Counted from the first letter of the stretch, positions 27,975 to 37,514 are shown. The stretch is 64,000 nt of DNA from Achromobacter insuavis (GCF_902859645.1 NZ_CADIJR010000010.1:62001-126000); one strand, 5' to 3'. Translations and numbers: made by a program. The notes: generated by a model not told the origin, from the letters alone.

Positions 27975-29402
27975 ATGTCAGGCATCAACTACAGCGACAA
28001 GATCCCCAATAACGTCAACCTGTCCGGCGACCGCACCCTGCAGCGCGCGCTGGAGCACTGGCAGCCGAACTACCTGCAATGGTGGCAGGACATGGGCCCG
28101 GACGGTTCGCACGGCTTCGACGTCTACCTGCGCACCGCCGTCAGCGTCGAGCCCGACGGCTGGGCCCACTTCAACCACGTGCGCATGCCCGACTACCGCT
28201 GGGGCATCTTCCTGGCGCCGCAGGACGGCCAGCGCAAGATCCACTTCGGCGAGAACATGGGCCGCGACGTCTGGCAGGGCGTGCCGGGCGAACACCGCGC
28301 CAACCTGCGCCGCATCATCGTCACGCAGGGCGACACCGAGCCCGCCTCGATCGAGCAGCAGCGCCACCTGGGCCTGACGGCGCCGTCGCAGTACGACCTG
28401 CGCAACCTGTTCCAGATCAACGTCGAGGAAGGCCGCCACCTGTGGGCCATGGTCTACCTGCTGCACCGCTACTTCGGCCGCGACGGCCGCGAAGAGGCCG
28501 ATGCGCTGCTGCAGCGCACCTCCGGCGATTCGGACAACCCGCGCATTCTCGGCGCCTTCAACGAGAAGACGCCGGACTGGCTGGCGTTCTACATGTTCAC
28601 CTACTTCACCGACCGCGACGGCAAGTTCCAGCTGTGCGCGCTGGCCGAATCCAGCTTCGACCCGCTGGCCCGCACCACCAAGTTCATGCTGACCGAAGAG
28701 GCGCACCACATGTTCGTGGGCGAATCCGGCATCTCGCGCGTGATCCAGCGCACCTGCGAAGTGATGAACCAACTCAAGACCGACGACCCGGCCGCCGTGC
28801 GCGCCGCCGGCGTCATCGACCTGCCGACGATCCAGCGCTACCTGAACTTCCACTACAGCGTCACCATCGACCTGTTTGGCGCCGACCAGTCGTCCAACGC
28901 CGCCATCTTCTACGGCTCCGGCCTGAAGGGCCGCTACGAAGAGAGCAAGCGCAACGACGACCACCAGCTCAAGAACGACACCTACCGCGTTCTCTCCGTC
29001 GACAACGGCAGGCTGCGCGAAATCGAGGTGCCGATGCTGAACGCGCTCAACGAAGTGCTGCGCGACGACTTCATCCGCGACTCGGTGGCCGGCATCGGCC
29101 GCTGGAACAAGGTCATCGAAAAGAGCGGCATCGCCTTTCGCCTGCAGGTGCCGCACAAGGCCTTCAACCGCCAGATCGGCACGCTCGCCGGCATCCGCAT
29201 GTCGCCCGAGGGCGAGATCCTGTCCGAGGCGCAATGGCAGGCGCATCGCCACCAATGGCTGCCCACGCCCGAGGACCGCGCGTTCGTGGCCTCGCTGATG
29301 GGCCGCGTGACCGAGCCGGGCAAGTTCGCCAACTGGATCGCGCCGCCGGTCATGGGCATCAACCGCCAGCCCGTGAACTTCGAGTACGTTCGTTTCAACT
29401 AA
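27975..29402 (+). CDS. boxB: Benzoyl-CoA 2,3-epoxidase, oxygenase subunit B
   Basis: The di-iron oxygenase subunit (475 residues) of benzoyl-CoA epoxidase, which forms 2,3-epoxybenzoyl-CoA with O2 and electrons from BoxA. Two carboxylate-His segments supply the di-iron ligands: INVEEGRHLW (about residue 150) and LTEEAHHMF (239–247). The C-terminal part has NRQIGTLAGIRMSPEGEI, as in BoxB. CCAGGAGCAGAGACA precedes the ATG. A 109-base gap separates it from boxC, and a perfect GC hairpin lies between it and boxA. Confidence 0.95.
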   Translation: MSGINYSDKIPNNVNLSGDRTLQRALEHWQPNYLQWWQDMGPDGSHGFDVYLRTAVSVEPDGWAHFNHVRMPDYRWGIFLAPQDGQRKIHFGENMGRDVWQGVPGEHRANLRRIIVTQGDTEPASIEQQRHLGLTAPSQYDLRNLFQINVEEGRHLWAMVYLLHRYFGRDGREEADALLQRTSGDSDNPRILGAFNEKTPDWLAFYMFTYFTDRDGKFQLCALAESSFDPLARTTKFMLTEEAHHMFVGESGISRVIQRTCEVMNQLKTDDPAAVRAAGVIDLPTIQRYLNFHYSVTIDLFGADQSSNAAIFYGSGLKGRYEESKRNDDHQLKNDTYRVLSVDNGRLREIEVPMLNALNEVLRDDFIRDSVAGIGRWNKVIEKSGIAFRLQVPHKAFNRQIGTLAGIRMSPEGEILSEAQWQAHRHQWLPTPEDRAFVASLMGRVTEPGKFANWIAPPVMGINRQPVNFEYVRFN

Positions 29403-29408
29403 GGCCAC

Positions 29409-29431
29409 GCGGCGGCGCCTGGCGCCGCCGC
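29409..29431 (+). other. Perfect GC hairpin between boxB and boxA
   Basis: Eleven-base arms GCGGCGGCGCC and GGCGCCGCCGC flank a single T. There is no T-tract. It could protect the boxCB mRNA end or lower boxA expression relative to boxB. Confidence 0.5.
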
Positions 29432-29444
29432 GCCGCGCATTCGG

Positions 29445-30701
29445 ATGACCGCGATGAACGCAGCCCTGCCCGTAGAAGTCCTGAAGCAGCATCTGATCGA
29501 CCCCGAGATCTGCATCCGCTGCAACACCTGCGAAGAAACCTGTCCGATCGACGCGATCACGCACGACAGCAACAACTACGTGGTCGACCCGGATATCTGC
29601 AACGGCTGCATGGCCTGCGTGCCGCCGTGCCCGACCGGCTCGATCGACAACTGGCGGCTGGTGGTGCGCGCCGAGGCCTACTCGTTGCAGGACCAGCTGG
29701 GATGGGATGAACTGCCGCGCGAGCAGCCGCTGCCGGAAGCCGCGGCCGTCGCGCAACCGGCTGCGGACGCGGCCGTCGAACCGCCGTCGGCTGCCGCCGT
29801 GGCAGTCATGCCATCCGCCGCGCCCGGCGCCAGCGTGCCGCCGTGGTCCGCCGCGCATCCCTACGTCAATCTCTACACCCACAAGACGCCGGTGACCGCC
29901 ACCGTGGTCGGCAACTACCGCGTCACCGGCGCCGACACCGACAGCGATATCCACCACATCGTGCTGGACTTCGGCGAGCTGCCGTTCCCGGTGCTGGAGG
30001 GCCAGTCCATCGGCATCCTGCCGCCCGGCGCCGACGCCCAGGGCCGGCCGCACCACGCGCGCCAGTATTCGCTGGCCAGCCCGCGCGACGGCGAGCGCGC
30101 CGGCTACAACAACCTGTCGCTGACGGTGAAACGCGTCACCGAAGACCACCAGGGCCAGTCGGCGCACGGCGTATGCTCCAACTACCTGTGCGACCTGGCC
30201 AAGAACGATACCGTGCAGGTGATCGGGCCATTCGGCCACACCTTCCTGATGCCGAACCACCCGCGCGCCAACCTCATCATGATCTGCACCGGCACCGGTT
30301 CGGCGCCGATGCGCGCCATGACCGAGCGCTACCGGCGCCGCATCGAGACCGGCGAGAACGGCCGGCTGCTGCTGTTCTTCGGCGCCCGCACCGAACGCGA
30401 GCTGCCGTACTTCGGCCCGCTGATGAAGCTGCCGCGCGACTTCATCGACATCAACCTGGCGCTGTCGCGCGAAGCCGGCCAGCCCAAGCGCTACGTGCAG
30501 GACCTGATCCGCGAACGCGCCGCCGCCGTGCGCGAGTTGCTGGCCGATCGCAACACCTGCATCTACGTGTGCGGCCTGAAGGGCATGGAAGTCGGCGTGC
30601 TGGACGCCTTGCGCGAGGTGACGATGCAAGCGGGACAGGATTGGACTATCCTGCACGATGTGCTGCGCCGCGAGGGGCGGCTGCACTTCGAGACCTATTG
30701 A
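29445..30701 (+). CDS. boxA: Benzoyl-CoA epoxidase reductase subunit A
   Basis: The FAD/iron-sulfur reductase (418 residues) that passes NADPH electrons to BoxB. The N-terminal ferredoxin domain has two [4Fe-4S] motifs, Cys23/26/29/33 and Cys52/55/58/62. A Pro/Ala-rich linker (about 95–140) follows, then a ferredoxin-NADP-reductase-like module with [12 protein letters not shown] (FAD), GVCSNYLCD, and the NADP-binding [14 protein letters not shown]; the C-terminus is HFETY. I use the ATG at 29445; an in-frame ATG at 29454 is possible. Neither has a strong ribosome site, so coupling to boxB or the hairpin may matter. Confidence 0.94.
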   Translation: MTAMNAALPVEVLKQHLIDPEICIRCNTCEETCPIDAITHDSNNYVVDPDICNGCMACVPPCPTGSIDNWRLVVRAEAYSLQDQLGWDELPREQPLPEAAAVAQPAADAAVEPPSAAAVAVMPSAAPGASVPPWSAAHPYVNLYTHKTPVTATVVGNYRVTGADTDSDIHHIVLDFGELPFPVLEGQSIGILPPGADAQGRPHHARQYSLASPRDGERAGYNNLSLTVKRVTEDHQGQSAHGVCSNYLCDLAKNDTVQVIGPFGHTFLMPNHPRANLIMICTGTGSAPMRAMTERYRRRIETGENGRLLLFFGARTERELPYFGPLMKLPRDFIDINLALSREAGQPKRYVQDLIRERAAAVRELLADRNTCIYVCGLKGMEVGVLDALREVTMQAGQDWTILHDVLRREGRLHFETY

Positions 30702-30731
30702 GAGGTCGCACACGCCAGGGGAAGTCCACCA

Positions 30732-31172
30732 ATGAAGTTCGCAGATTTCAAGGACGGCATGCTGATCAAGGCCGGCCCGGTCACCATCACGGAAGCCGAA
30801 ATCCTCGAGTTCGCCCGCAAATTCGACCCGCAGTGGTTCCACACCGACGTCAAGCGCGCCGCCGAGGGCCGCTGGGGCGGCCTCATCGCCAGCGGCTGGC
30901 ACACCTGCGCGCTGGCCATGCGGATGGCGGTGGACGCCGCGCTGCACGATTCCGAATCCTTCGGCTCGCCCGGCCTGGGCGAAGTGCGCTGGCGCATGCC
31001 GGTGCGCCCCGGCGACCAGCTGCGCCTGGAAGCGCGGGTGCAGGGCGCGCGCACCTCGTCCTCGCGTCCCGACCTGGGCATCATCACCTGGGCCTGGACG
31101 GTGATCAACCAGCACGATGAAAGCGTGCTGGAGCTGGATGCCACCAGCCTGTTCGACCTGTCGGGGGAATGA
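30732..31172 (+). CDS. MaoC-family dehydratase of the box operon
   Basis: A hot-dog-fold (R)-specific enoyl-CoA hydratase-like protein of 146 residues. The catalytic Asp-His pair is in ARKFDPQWFHTD (about residues 28–39), followed by GLIASGWHTCALAMR and VRPGDQLRLEARV. It lies 30 bases after boxA and is probably in the same transcript. A hydratase is needed after BoxD oxidation to process 3,4-dehydroadipyl-CoA, and this protein could do that, though crotonase-type enzymes are an alternative. GGGGAA precedes the ATG. Confidence 0.82.
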   Translation: MKFADFKDGMLIKAGPVTITEAEILEFARKFDPQWFHTDVKRAAEGRWGGLIASGWHTCALAMRMAVDAALHDSESFGSPGLGEVRWRMPVRPGDQLRLEARVQGARTSSSRPDLGIITWAWTVINQHDESVLELDATSLFDLSGE

Positions 31173-31306
31173 ACCCTGCCCGGTGCCAGGCGCCGGGTGC
31201 GGCAAGCGCCGCCCGGCCCGGCCCCATGTCGCAGTTGACTTGTCCGCGAGGCCGCGCACCCGTAACATGATTCCGTCGTGGGGCCATTGCGTCCAGCGAT
31301 TCCGCT

Positions 31307-31336
31307 AGCCCGCCCGGTGATCCGAGCGGGCTTTTT
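31307..31336 (+). terminator. Terminator after the box operon
   Basis: AGCCCGC pairs with GCGGGCT around a loop of about ten bases, followed by TTTTT. It ends the boxCBA-MaoC transcript before the tail-fibre genes. Confidence 0.7.
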
Positions 31337-31356
31337 GCATTGGTCCGCCCACATCC

Positions 31357-31388
31357 AGGCCCGCCGGCAATCGCCGGCGGGCCTTTTG
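31357..31388. terminator. Strong hairpin upstream of the first tail-fibre-like gene
   Basis: AGGCCCGCCGGC and its exact complement form a 12-bp stem around AATC, followed by TTTTGTCTTG. It lies only 38 bases before the next ATG, so it may be a second terminator or phage-type leader. Confidence 0.7.
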
Positions 31389-31425
31389 TCTTGTGGCGCC
31401 CATATCGTTTTCATCGAGGCCCCTC

Positions 31426-33126
31426 ATGCAATCCCTGAAACCCATCAACGTCGGCCACGCGCCGAACGACCAGACCGGCGACACCTTGCGCGACGCCATG
31501 GCGCTCGTGAACGAGAACTTCGCCAAGACCCGCGTCGGCGTGGAGGCGGTCGAGGTGTCCGCCGCCGCCGCCCAACGCAAGGCCGACGCCGCCGTGCCCG
31601 CATCGGAGAAGGGCGCCGCGGGCGGCGTCACGCCGCTGGACGCCGCCGGCAAGGTCCCGGCCGCGCACCTGCCGCCGCCCGCGATCCCGTTGTCGCAGAA
31701 ATCCGCGCCCGGCGGCGTCGCGCCGCTGGGTGAGGATGGCCGCGTGCCGATCGATCATCTGCCGATTCCGGCGCCGGTGGAGCCCTCCGTGCCGCTGGCC
31801 GAAAAGGGCCAGCCGAATGGCGTCGCCACGCTGGCCGCCAACGGCAAGATCGCGCCGGCCCAACTGCCCGCCCTGATTCCGGCCGGGGAAAAGGCGCAGC
31901 CCCATGGCGTGGCGACCTTGGCCGAAGACGGCCTGATCGTCGCGAACCAGCTGCCGCCCCTGGTTCCCGCATCGGACAAGGGCCGCCCCGGCGGCGTGGC
32001 AACGCTCGGCGCCGACGGCTGCGTGCCGGCGCTGCAACTGGCCGCGGTGCCGTCGGCGGAAAAAGGCCAGGCCGGCGGCGTCGCCACGCTCGACAGTGCC
32101 GGCAAGGTGCCGGTCGGCCAACTGCCCCCGATCCCCAGCGGTCCGCCCGTCGCCTCGGTCGCCTGGTGGCCGCTGCGTGCATCCATTCCCGCGGGTCAGA
32201 TTCCCGCCGATGGCCAGACCGTGTCGCGGACTACCTTCCCGGACCTGGCGGCGATGGTGACGGGCGGCAAGGTGCCGGTGGTGGCGGAAGCGGATTGGCT
32301 GGCGGATCCGCTCAAGCGGGGGAGTTATACGTTGGGGGATGGGGCGGCGACCATTCGGATTCCGGATTTGAATGGCCAATCCCCTGGCTCGCTGGGCGCC
32401 GTTTTGCGGCGTGGAGACGGTGCGCTGTCGAGCGGTGCCAATGGTCTGATCCAGCGTGATGCGCTGCAGAACATCACCGGGACTTTCGCCGCCAGAAGCG
32501 GGACGTCAACGGGCATTGGCGCCATTGCGGCCGGTACGGGCGCATTCGAGCGCGGGTTCAAGGACTATGGCAGTGGCGTGGGGCATATAGCCTACGCCAA
32601 CACCGATGGGCCTGGCGACACGATTTCCTTTTCCGCCGCAAAGGTGGCGCGCACGGCGACCGAGACGCGGCCCACGAACGTCTCCGGCGTCTGGACGATC
32701 CAGGCTTTCGGCGCCGTCACCAACCCAGGCAGCGTGGATCTTGCACAACTGGCGAGTGATTTCGCGCTCCAGAATGCGCGGCTTCAAGCGCTTGACGATC
32801 AATTGCAGGCTTTGCGCAATCAGACCTTTGGTGTGGGTCAAACCTTCCAGAACGTGACCGCATCCCGCGTATTCGATCTAACCGCGTACACCAATACGAC
32901 GAGCCGAGCCATCGTGATTTACATCGGATACAACCTCGCGGGTTCGGGCGTCGTGGAAGTTCAACTGCGCGCGCCTGGCGAATCGATCTGGATGCCTGGC
33001 GTTGTCGGCGGTTGGGCGACGTCCATTTCCGGCATGACGACGTCTTGCGTCATCCCGCCAGGTGCGTCCTATCGAATGCAGAAGGGCAGCGCTTGCACGA
33101 TTACCCATGTTTACGAGTACCGATAA
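31426..33126 (+). CDS. Phage-tail-fibre-like protein, copy 1
   Basis: A 566-residue protein with phage-tail-fibre architecture. Residues 1–50 contain INVGHAPNDQTGDTLRDA and NENFAK, a tail-protein start. Residues 57–241 hold six repeats of about 27–31 residues of the form EKG..GGVATL..DGKVP..QLP. A collar-like domain (about 245–335) has WWPLRASIPAGQ, ADGQTVSRTTFPDL, IRIPDLNGQSPGSLGA and LRRGDGALSSG. The C-terminal half ends with GVGQTFQNVTASR, a tip motif shared with phage fibres. No capsid, baseplate, lysis or integrase genes are near. It is a paralogue of the next gene: the first 240 residues are very close and the tips diverge. The role (adhesion, tailocin or prophage remnant) is unknown. 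Confidence 0.8.
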   Translation: MQSLKPINVGHAPNDQTGDTLRDAMALVNENFAKTRVGVEAVEVSAAAAQRKADAAVPASEKGAAGGVTPLDAAGKVPAAHLPPPAIPLSQKSAPGGVAPLGEDGRVPIDHLPIPAPVEPSVPLAEKGQPNGVATLAANGKIAPAQLPALIPAGEKAQPHGVATLAEDGLIVANQLPPLVPASDKGRPGGVATLGADGCVPALQLAAVPSAEKGQAGGVATLDSAGKVPVGQLPPIPSGPPVASVAWWPLRASIPAGQIPADGQTVSRTTFPDLAAMVTGGKVPVVAEADWLADPLKRGSYTLGDGAATIRIPDLNGQSPGSLGAVLRRGDGALSSGANGLIQRDALQNITGTFAARSGTSTGIGAIAAGTGAFERGFKDYGSGVGHIAYANTDGPGDTISFSAAKVARTATETRPTNVSGVWTIQAFGAVTNPGSVDLAQLASDFALQNARLQALDDQLQALRNQTFGVGQTFQNVTASRVFDLTAYTNTTSRAIVIYIGYNLAGSGVVEVQLRAPGESIWMPGVVGGWATSISGMTTSCVIPPGASYRMQKGSACTITHVYEYR

Positions 33127-33174
33127 CCGCGGCAGTTCAACGCCGCTGAAACTGAGTCGCCACGGTTTCTCCCT

Positions 33175-33193
33175 AGCGCGCAAGGCGCTTTTT
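33175..33193 (+). terminator. Short hairpin with T-tract between the two tail-fibre-like genes
   Basis: AGCGC pairs with GCGCT around GCAAG, followed by TTTT. It parallels the hairpin found before the first copy. Confidence 0.5.
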
Positions 33194-33229
33194 ATTCCGT
33201 GGTGACGCGTCTGCTATCAAGGATCCCCT

Positions 33230-34891
33230 ATGCAAATTCTCAGCCCAATCAATGTGGGCCGTGCGCCAAACGACCAGACTGGCGATACGCTGCGCGACGC
33301 CATGACCGTTGCGAACGAGAACTTCGCCAAGACGCGTTCTGGTGTGGAGGCGGTAGAAGTGGCGGTCGCTGCTGTCCAGCGCAAAGCTGACGCGGCTATT
33401 CCTGCCGCCGAGAAAGGCGCGGCGGGCGGCGTGACGCCGCTGGACGCGGCAGGCAAGGTGCCTGCCGTGCATCTGCCTCCACCGGCCGTGCCGCTGTCGC
33501 AGAAATCGGCGCCTGGCGGCGTCGCGCCGCTGGATGACGCGGGCCGCGTGCCTGTCGATCATCTGCCGATCCCGGTGCCTGCCGTGCCGTTGGCCGAGAA
33601 GGGCCAGCCGGACGGCGTCGCCACGCTGGCCGCGGACGGCAAGATCACGCCGGTGCAATTGCCCGACCTGATCCCCGCCGCTGAAAAGGCCCGGCCCAAT
33701 GGCGTCGCAACCCTGGCGGCCGACGGCCGTATCGTTTCCGGCCAATTGCCGGCGCTGATTCCCGCCGCCGACAAGGGCCGCCCGGGCGGCGTGCCCACGC
33801 TCGATGCCGACGGGCGCGTCCCCGCCGCGCAACTGCCCGCGGTGCAGGATGCCGTGCCGCTTGCGGAAAAGGGCTCGGCGGGCGGTGTCGCCACCTTGGG
33901 CGGCGACGGCAAGGTGCCGGCCGGCCAGTTGCCGGTGATCGACAGCATTCCGCTGGGCTTCGTGTCCTGGTGGCCGAGCCGCGCCGCGATTCCCGCGGGA
34001 TGGGCGCCGCTGGATGGCCAGACGATCAGCCGGGCCGCTTTCCCGGATATCTGGGCCATCTTGGAGGCGGGGAAATTTCCGTTGGTGCCTGAAGCCACCT
34101 GGCAAAGCGATGTGATGGCGCGCGCAAGCTATACGGCGGGCGATGGCGGAACCACGCTGCGTCTGCCTGACTTGAACGGCAAGTCGGCCGGCTCGTTGGG
34201 CGCGGTGATGCTGCGCGGCGATGGCGCGTTGTCCAGCGGCGTTGCGGGGCAGATTCAACGCGATGCCATGCAGGCAATGATGGGAGAGCAGGCGCTGGCC
34301 TACGGTGTCATCACAGGCCCCGGCTCGGGTCCCTTTGCCGGAAGTCGGCAGGGAGACCGCGTGCCGCGCACCTCGCCTTCCTACCCGGCAAGTGTCGGGG
34401 GCGATACGCTGAGGTTCGACAACTCCGCCAGCGTGCGGACGGCCGTGGAGAATCGCCCCTTGAACGCCACCGGCTGCTGGGTGGTGAAGCTTGCCGGCAC
34501 GGCGATCAACGCGGGCAAGCTGGATGCCTTGCAATTGGCCTCCGATCTGGCGAGCGTGAACGCGGAGATGCAGGCGCTGCGAGGCCAGTTGGCCAGTGTC
34601 CTGGGCATCGGGCAGACGCTGCAGGATGTGACCGCGCAGCGGACCCTGGCGACGAATTACACGAATCCGACAACGCGTCCCATCGTCGTGTACGGCGCGG
34701 GCACATCCGCGCAGGCGGGGGCAAGCATGGCGCTGGTGGTCAATGGAACGGTCGTGTCCACCAGCTCCTATGCGGGCACCGGCGCCGAGTTCGGCGTGTC
34801 GAGCATCGTGCCGTCGGGTGCGACCTACTGGATCGTCGCGGCAGGCCTGACCAACGGGAACACGCCGAAGAAGTGGATGGAATACCGCTGA
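33230..34891 (+). CDS. Phage-tail-fibre-like protein, copy 2
   Basis: A 553-residue paralogue of the preceding protein, in tandem. It opens with INVGRAPNDQTGDTLRDA and has the same six Gly/Leu/Pro repeats at residues 57–240, one three residues shorter and one three longer than in copy 1. The collar-like domain reads WWPSRAAIPAGWAPLDGQ, RLPDLNGKSAGSLGA and MLRGDGALSSG. NRPLNATGCWVVKLAG and GIGQTLQDVTAQR follow, then a tip unlike that of copy 1. Both end in the same three residues (EYR). This suggests gene duplication followed by tip replacement, as in receptor-binding fibres. No chaperone gene is visible. Confidence 0.8.
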   Translation: MQILSPINVGRAPNDQTGDTLRDAMTVANENFAKTRSGVEAVEVAVAAVQRKADAAIPAAEKGAAGGVTPLDAAGKVPAVHLPPPAVPLSQKSAPGGVAPLDDAGRVPVDHLPIPVPAVPLAEKGQPDGVATLAADGKITPVQLPDLIPAAEKARPNGVATLAADGRIVSGQLPALIPAADKGRPGGVPTLDADGRVPAAQLPAVQDAVPLAEKGSAGGVATLGGDGKVPAGQLPVIDSIPLGFVSWWPSRAAIPAGWAPLDGQTISRAAFPDIWAILEAGKFPLVPEATWQSDVMARASYTAGDGGTTLRLPDLNGKSAGSLGAVMLRGDGALSSGVAGQIQRDAMQAMMGEQALAYGVITGPGSGPFAGSRQGDRVPRTSPSYPASVGGDTLRFDNSASVRTAVENRPLNATGCWVVKLAGTAINAGKLDALQLASDLASVNAEMQALRGQLASVLGIGQTLQDVTAQRTLATNYTNPTTRPIVVYGAGTSAQAGASMALVVNGTVVSTSSYAGTGAEFGVSSIVPSGATYWIVAAGLTNGNTPKKWMEYR

Positions 34892-34908
34892 TCGGGCTTG
34901 CCTCGGCC

Positions 34909-34934
34909 GGGCCATCGCGCAGGCGCGATGGCCC
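34909..34934. terminator. Perfect hairpin between convergent genes
   Basis: GGGCCATCGCGC and its exact complement around AG lie between the second tail-fibre-like gene and the TRAP binding-protein gene. There is no T-tract. Confidence 0.5.
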
Positions 34935-34942
34935 GCGCGGCA

Positions 34943-35929
34943 TCACGGCCGCCGCATCGCCTTCAGGATATTCACCCCGTCAGTCCCCGCCGCGGCCTCC
35001 CATTGCTTCACCGAGTCTGCCGCCGCGCTCTTGAGCGCCTGGCGCACCGGCATCGGCACGGCGGTGTCGATCGTCACGCCGTTCTTGCGCATGTTGGCGT
35101 AGTTCTGCTGCAACCGGCCTTCGATGCGCTTCCACTGTTCCGCCTCGGTCTGCGCGGCGGCCTGGTCGATGGCCTTGCGCGACTTCGCGTCCAGCGATTG
35201 ATAGGCCTGCAGGTTCATCGTGGCCACCGAGATCGGCATGGCGTAGTTGATCTCGGCGAAGCGCGGCAGGTGTTCCCACAGCTTGCGGCCGGCGCCGCCG
35301 TCGCCCGAGGACAGCACCGCGTTGACCTCGCCCGAGGCGATGCGCGGCATGGCGTCGGCGAACGAGATGTTCTGGGCGCGCGCGCCGGCCTTCTGCATCA
35401 CGTCCTGCGAGGTCGCGTCATAGGTGCGGATGCTGAGCGCCTTCAACGCGGCGACGCTGTCCACCTTGTCCTTGGACCAGATGCCCGAGGCCGGCCAGGG
35501 CGTGGTGTAGAGCAGCTTCTGGCCGTGCGCGGCCAACAGTTTCTCGTAGGCCGGGCGGGCTGATTTGTTCAGGGCGCGGGCCTTGGCCAGCGAGTCGGCC
35601 AGGAACGGCAGCGAAGACACCCCGAACAGCGGGTACTTCGAGGCTAGCGCGCCGGCGAAGGCGTCGCCGGCATCGACCTTGCGCGCCTGGACCGCGTCGA
35701 TCATGTCGCCAGACTTGATGCCGCGCGCGGCATCGAAGCTGGCGTCGATCACCACCTGGCCCGCGCTCTTGCTGCGCACCAGGTCGGCGAAGGTGGACAC
35801 GCCTTGCCCGGGCATCGAGGTGGCCGGGTATTCGGTGGTCATGGTGAGGGTGGTGGCGGCTAGCGCGCCGTGGCTCGCAAAGGCGATGGCGATGCCCGCC
35901 CACAGGCGGAGAGAGGGACTGCCCTGCAT
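34943..35929 (-). CDS. TRAP transporter binding protein (DctP family)
   Basis: A 328-residue periplasmic binding protein of the TRAP DctP family. The signal peptide is residues 1–24 (ASHGALA), then ATTLTMTTEYPATSMPGQG. Further motifs are VSSLPFLADSLAKARAL, KLLYTTPWPASGIWSKDK, LKALSIRTYDATSQDVMQKAGA and SSGDGGAGRKLWEHLP, where the family carries the carboxylate-binding Arg (in SIRTY). The ATG at 35929 has CAGGAG upstream. DctQ and DctM genes are absent, so the membrane partners must lie elsewhere. The ligand is presumably an organic acid. Confidence 0.84.
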   Translation of the reverse strand: MQGSPSLRLWAGIAIAFASHGALAATTLTMTTEYPATSMPGQGVSTFADLVRSKSAGQVVIDASFDAARGIKSGDMIDAVQARKVDAGDAFAGALASKYPLFGVSSLPFLADSLAKARALNKSARPAYEKLLAAHGQKLLYTTPWPASGIWSKDKVDSVAALKALSIRTYDATSQDVMQKAGARAQNISFADAMPRIASGEVNAVLSSGDGGAGRKLWEHLPRFAEINYAMPISVATMNLQAYQSLDAKSRKAIDQAAAQTEAEQWKRIEGRLQQNYANMRKNGVTIDTAVPMPVRQALKSAAADSVKQWEAAAGTDGVNILKAMRRP

Positions 35930-36082
35930 GCGCGACTCCTGGTCGTGACGAAAAATCCGGGGTCGGGCGGGCGGATGCTGCGGGCCGGCACCAGGCCAAT
36001 TGCAGGCAGCGTAAGCCATGGACCGGGAGCGGGCTAGCTCCTGATAACCCTAATGCGCATCCGGGATCGACGCCACGCAGGC

Positions 36083-36109
36083 AAAAAAAACGCCCCTCGA
36101 AAGGGGCGC
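36083..36109 (-). terminator. Terminator of gcdH
   Basis: Reading on the minus strand, GCGCCCC pairs with GGGGCG around TTTCGA, then eight T residues. It lies about 80 bases after the gcdH stop. Confidence 0.85.
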
Positions 36110-36188
36110 ACAGTCTTCGCCACGCCGGCGAACCGCGCGTCGGGAGCAGAGCCGGGCTCCGTCCGCGCGGCGAACTGCCAAAATCAAA

Positions 36189-37382
36189 TCAATAGAAGGC
36201 CTGGATGCCGGTCTGCGCGCGGCCGAGGATCAGGGCGTGCACGTCGTGCGTGCCTTCGTAGGTGTTGACCACTTCCAGGTTGACCAGGTGACGGGCCACG
36301 CCGAATTCGTCGGAGATGCCGTTGCCGCCCAGCATGTCGCGGGCCAAGCGGGCGATGTCCAGCGCCTTGCCGCACGAGTTGCGCTTCATGATCGAGGTGA
36401 TCTCGACGGCGGCGGTGCCTTCGTCCTTCATGCGGCCCAGGCGCAGGCAGCCTTGCAGCGCCAGCGTGATCTCGGTCTGCATGTCGGCCAGCTTCTTCTG
36501 GATCAGCTGATTGGCGGCCAGCGGGCGGCCGAACTGCTTGCGGTCCAGGGTGTACTGGCGGGCGGTGTGCCAGCAGGCTTCGGCGGCGCCGATCGCGCCC
36601 CAGGCGATGCCGTAGCGGGCCGAGTTCAGGCAGGTGAACGGACCCTTCAGGCCGGACACGCCGGGCATCATTTGGTCGGCGGACACTTCCACTTCGTCCA
36701 TGACGATTTCACCGGTGATCGAGGCGCGCAGGCCGACCTTGCCGTGGATGGCGGGGGCGGAGAGGCCCTTGGTGCCCTTGTCGAGGATGAAGCCGCGGAT
36801 CTTGCCGTCGAACTCGCCGCCGACGCACTTGGCCCACACCACGAACACGTCGGCGATGGGGGAGTTGGTGATCCACATCTTGTTGCCGCTCAGCTTGTAG
36901 CCGTCGGCGGTCTTGACCGCGCGCGTTTCCATGCCGCCGGGGTCGGAGCCGTGGTTGGGTTCGGTCAGGCCGAAGCAGCCGATCCACTCGCCGCGGGCCA
37001 GCTTGGGCAGGTACTTCTGCTTCTGCGCTTCGCTGCCGAACTCGTTGATGGGCACCATCACCAGCGACGACTGCACGCTCATCATCGAGCGGTAGCCGGA
37101 GTCGATGCGCTCGACTTCACGGGCGATCAGGCCGTAGCTGACGTAGTTCAGGCCGGCGCCGCCGTATTCGGCGGGGATGGTGGCGCCCAGCAGGCCCAGC
37201 TCACCCATTTCCGAGAAGATCTCCGGATCGGTCTTTTCGTTGCGGAAGGCGTTCAGCACGCGCGGGGCCAGCTTGTCCTGCGAGTAGGCGTGGGCGGCGT
37301 CGCGCACCATGCGTTCTTCTTCGGTGAGCTGCTGGTCCAGCAACAGGGGATCTTGCCAATGGAACGAGGGATTCGAGGACAT
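36189..37382 (-). CDS. gcdH: Glutaryl-CoA dehydrogenase
   Basis: An FAD-dependent acyl-CoA dehydrogenase (397 residues) that oxidises and decarboxylates glutaryl-CoA to crotonyl-CoA in lysine, tryptophan and some aromatic degradation pathways. Visible are [19 protein letters not shown] and [17 protein letters not shown] (FAD/substrate segments), [31 protein letters not shown], and the catalytic base Glu376 in [12 protein letters not shown]. These agree well with GcdH rather than short-chain dehydrogenases. The start at 37382 is preceded by an A/T-rich stretch holding the palindrome GTTTAAAC (about 37430), perhaps its control region. It stands alone between two unrelated units. Confidence 0.92.
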   Translation of the reverse strand: MSSNPSFHWQDPLLLDQQLTEEERMVRDAAHAYSQDKLAPRVLNAFRNEKTDPEIFSEMGELGLLGATIPAEYGGAGLNYVSYGLIAREVERIDSGYRSMMSVQSSLVMVPINEFGSEAQKQKYLPKLARGEWIGCFGLTEPNHGSDPGGMETRAVKTADGYKLSGNKMWITNSPIADVFVVWAKCVGGEFDGKIRGFILDKGTKGLSAPAIHGKVGLRASITGEIVMDEVEVSADQMMPGVSGLKGPFTCLNSARYGIAWGAIGAAEACWHTARQYTLDRKQFGRPLAANQLIQKKLADMQTEITLALQGCLRLGRMKDEGTAAVEITSIMKRNSCGKALDIARLARDMLGGNGISDEFGVARHLVNLEVVNTYEGTHDVHALILGRAQTGIQAFY

Positions 37383-37514
37383 GCTGGGTCTCCGCTATGG
37401 ATTTCCGTTTTCGGAATCTGGAAAGTTTAAACCTAAAATAATTGGCGCGGCAACCCGGGGTTTACGCGACGCGCGCGGGCGCGTCGCCGTGGGGTTGCCG
37501 CGGCCGCTCGGGTA

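Noticed and set aside
27978-31268. Long minus-strand frame opposite boxB–boxA
   Set aside because: It is a shadow of boxB, boxA and the MaoC gene with biased composition; the plus-strand genes have clear families.
31426-34891. A whole prophage around the tail-fibre-like genes
   Set aside because: No integrase, capsid, portal, terminase, baseplate or lysis gene is found on either side within the window.
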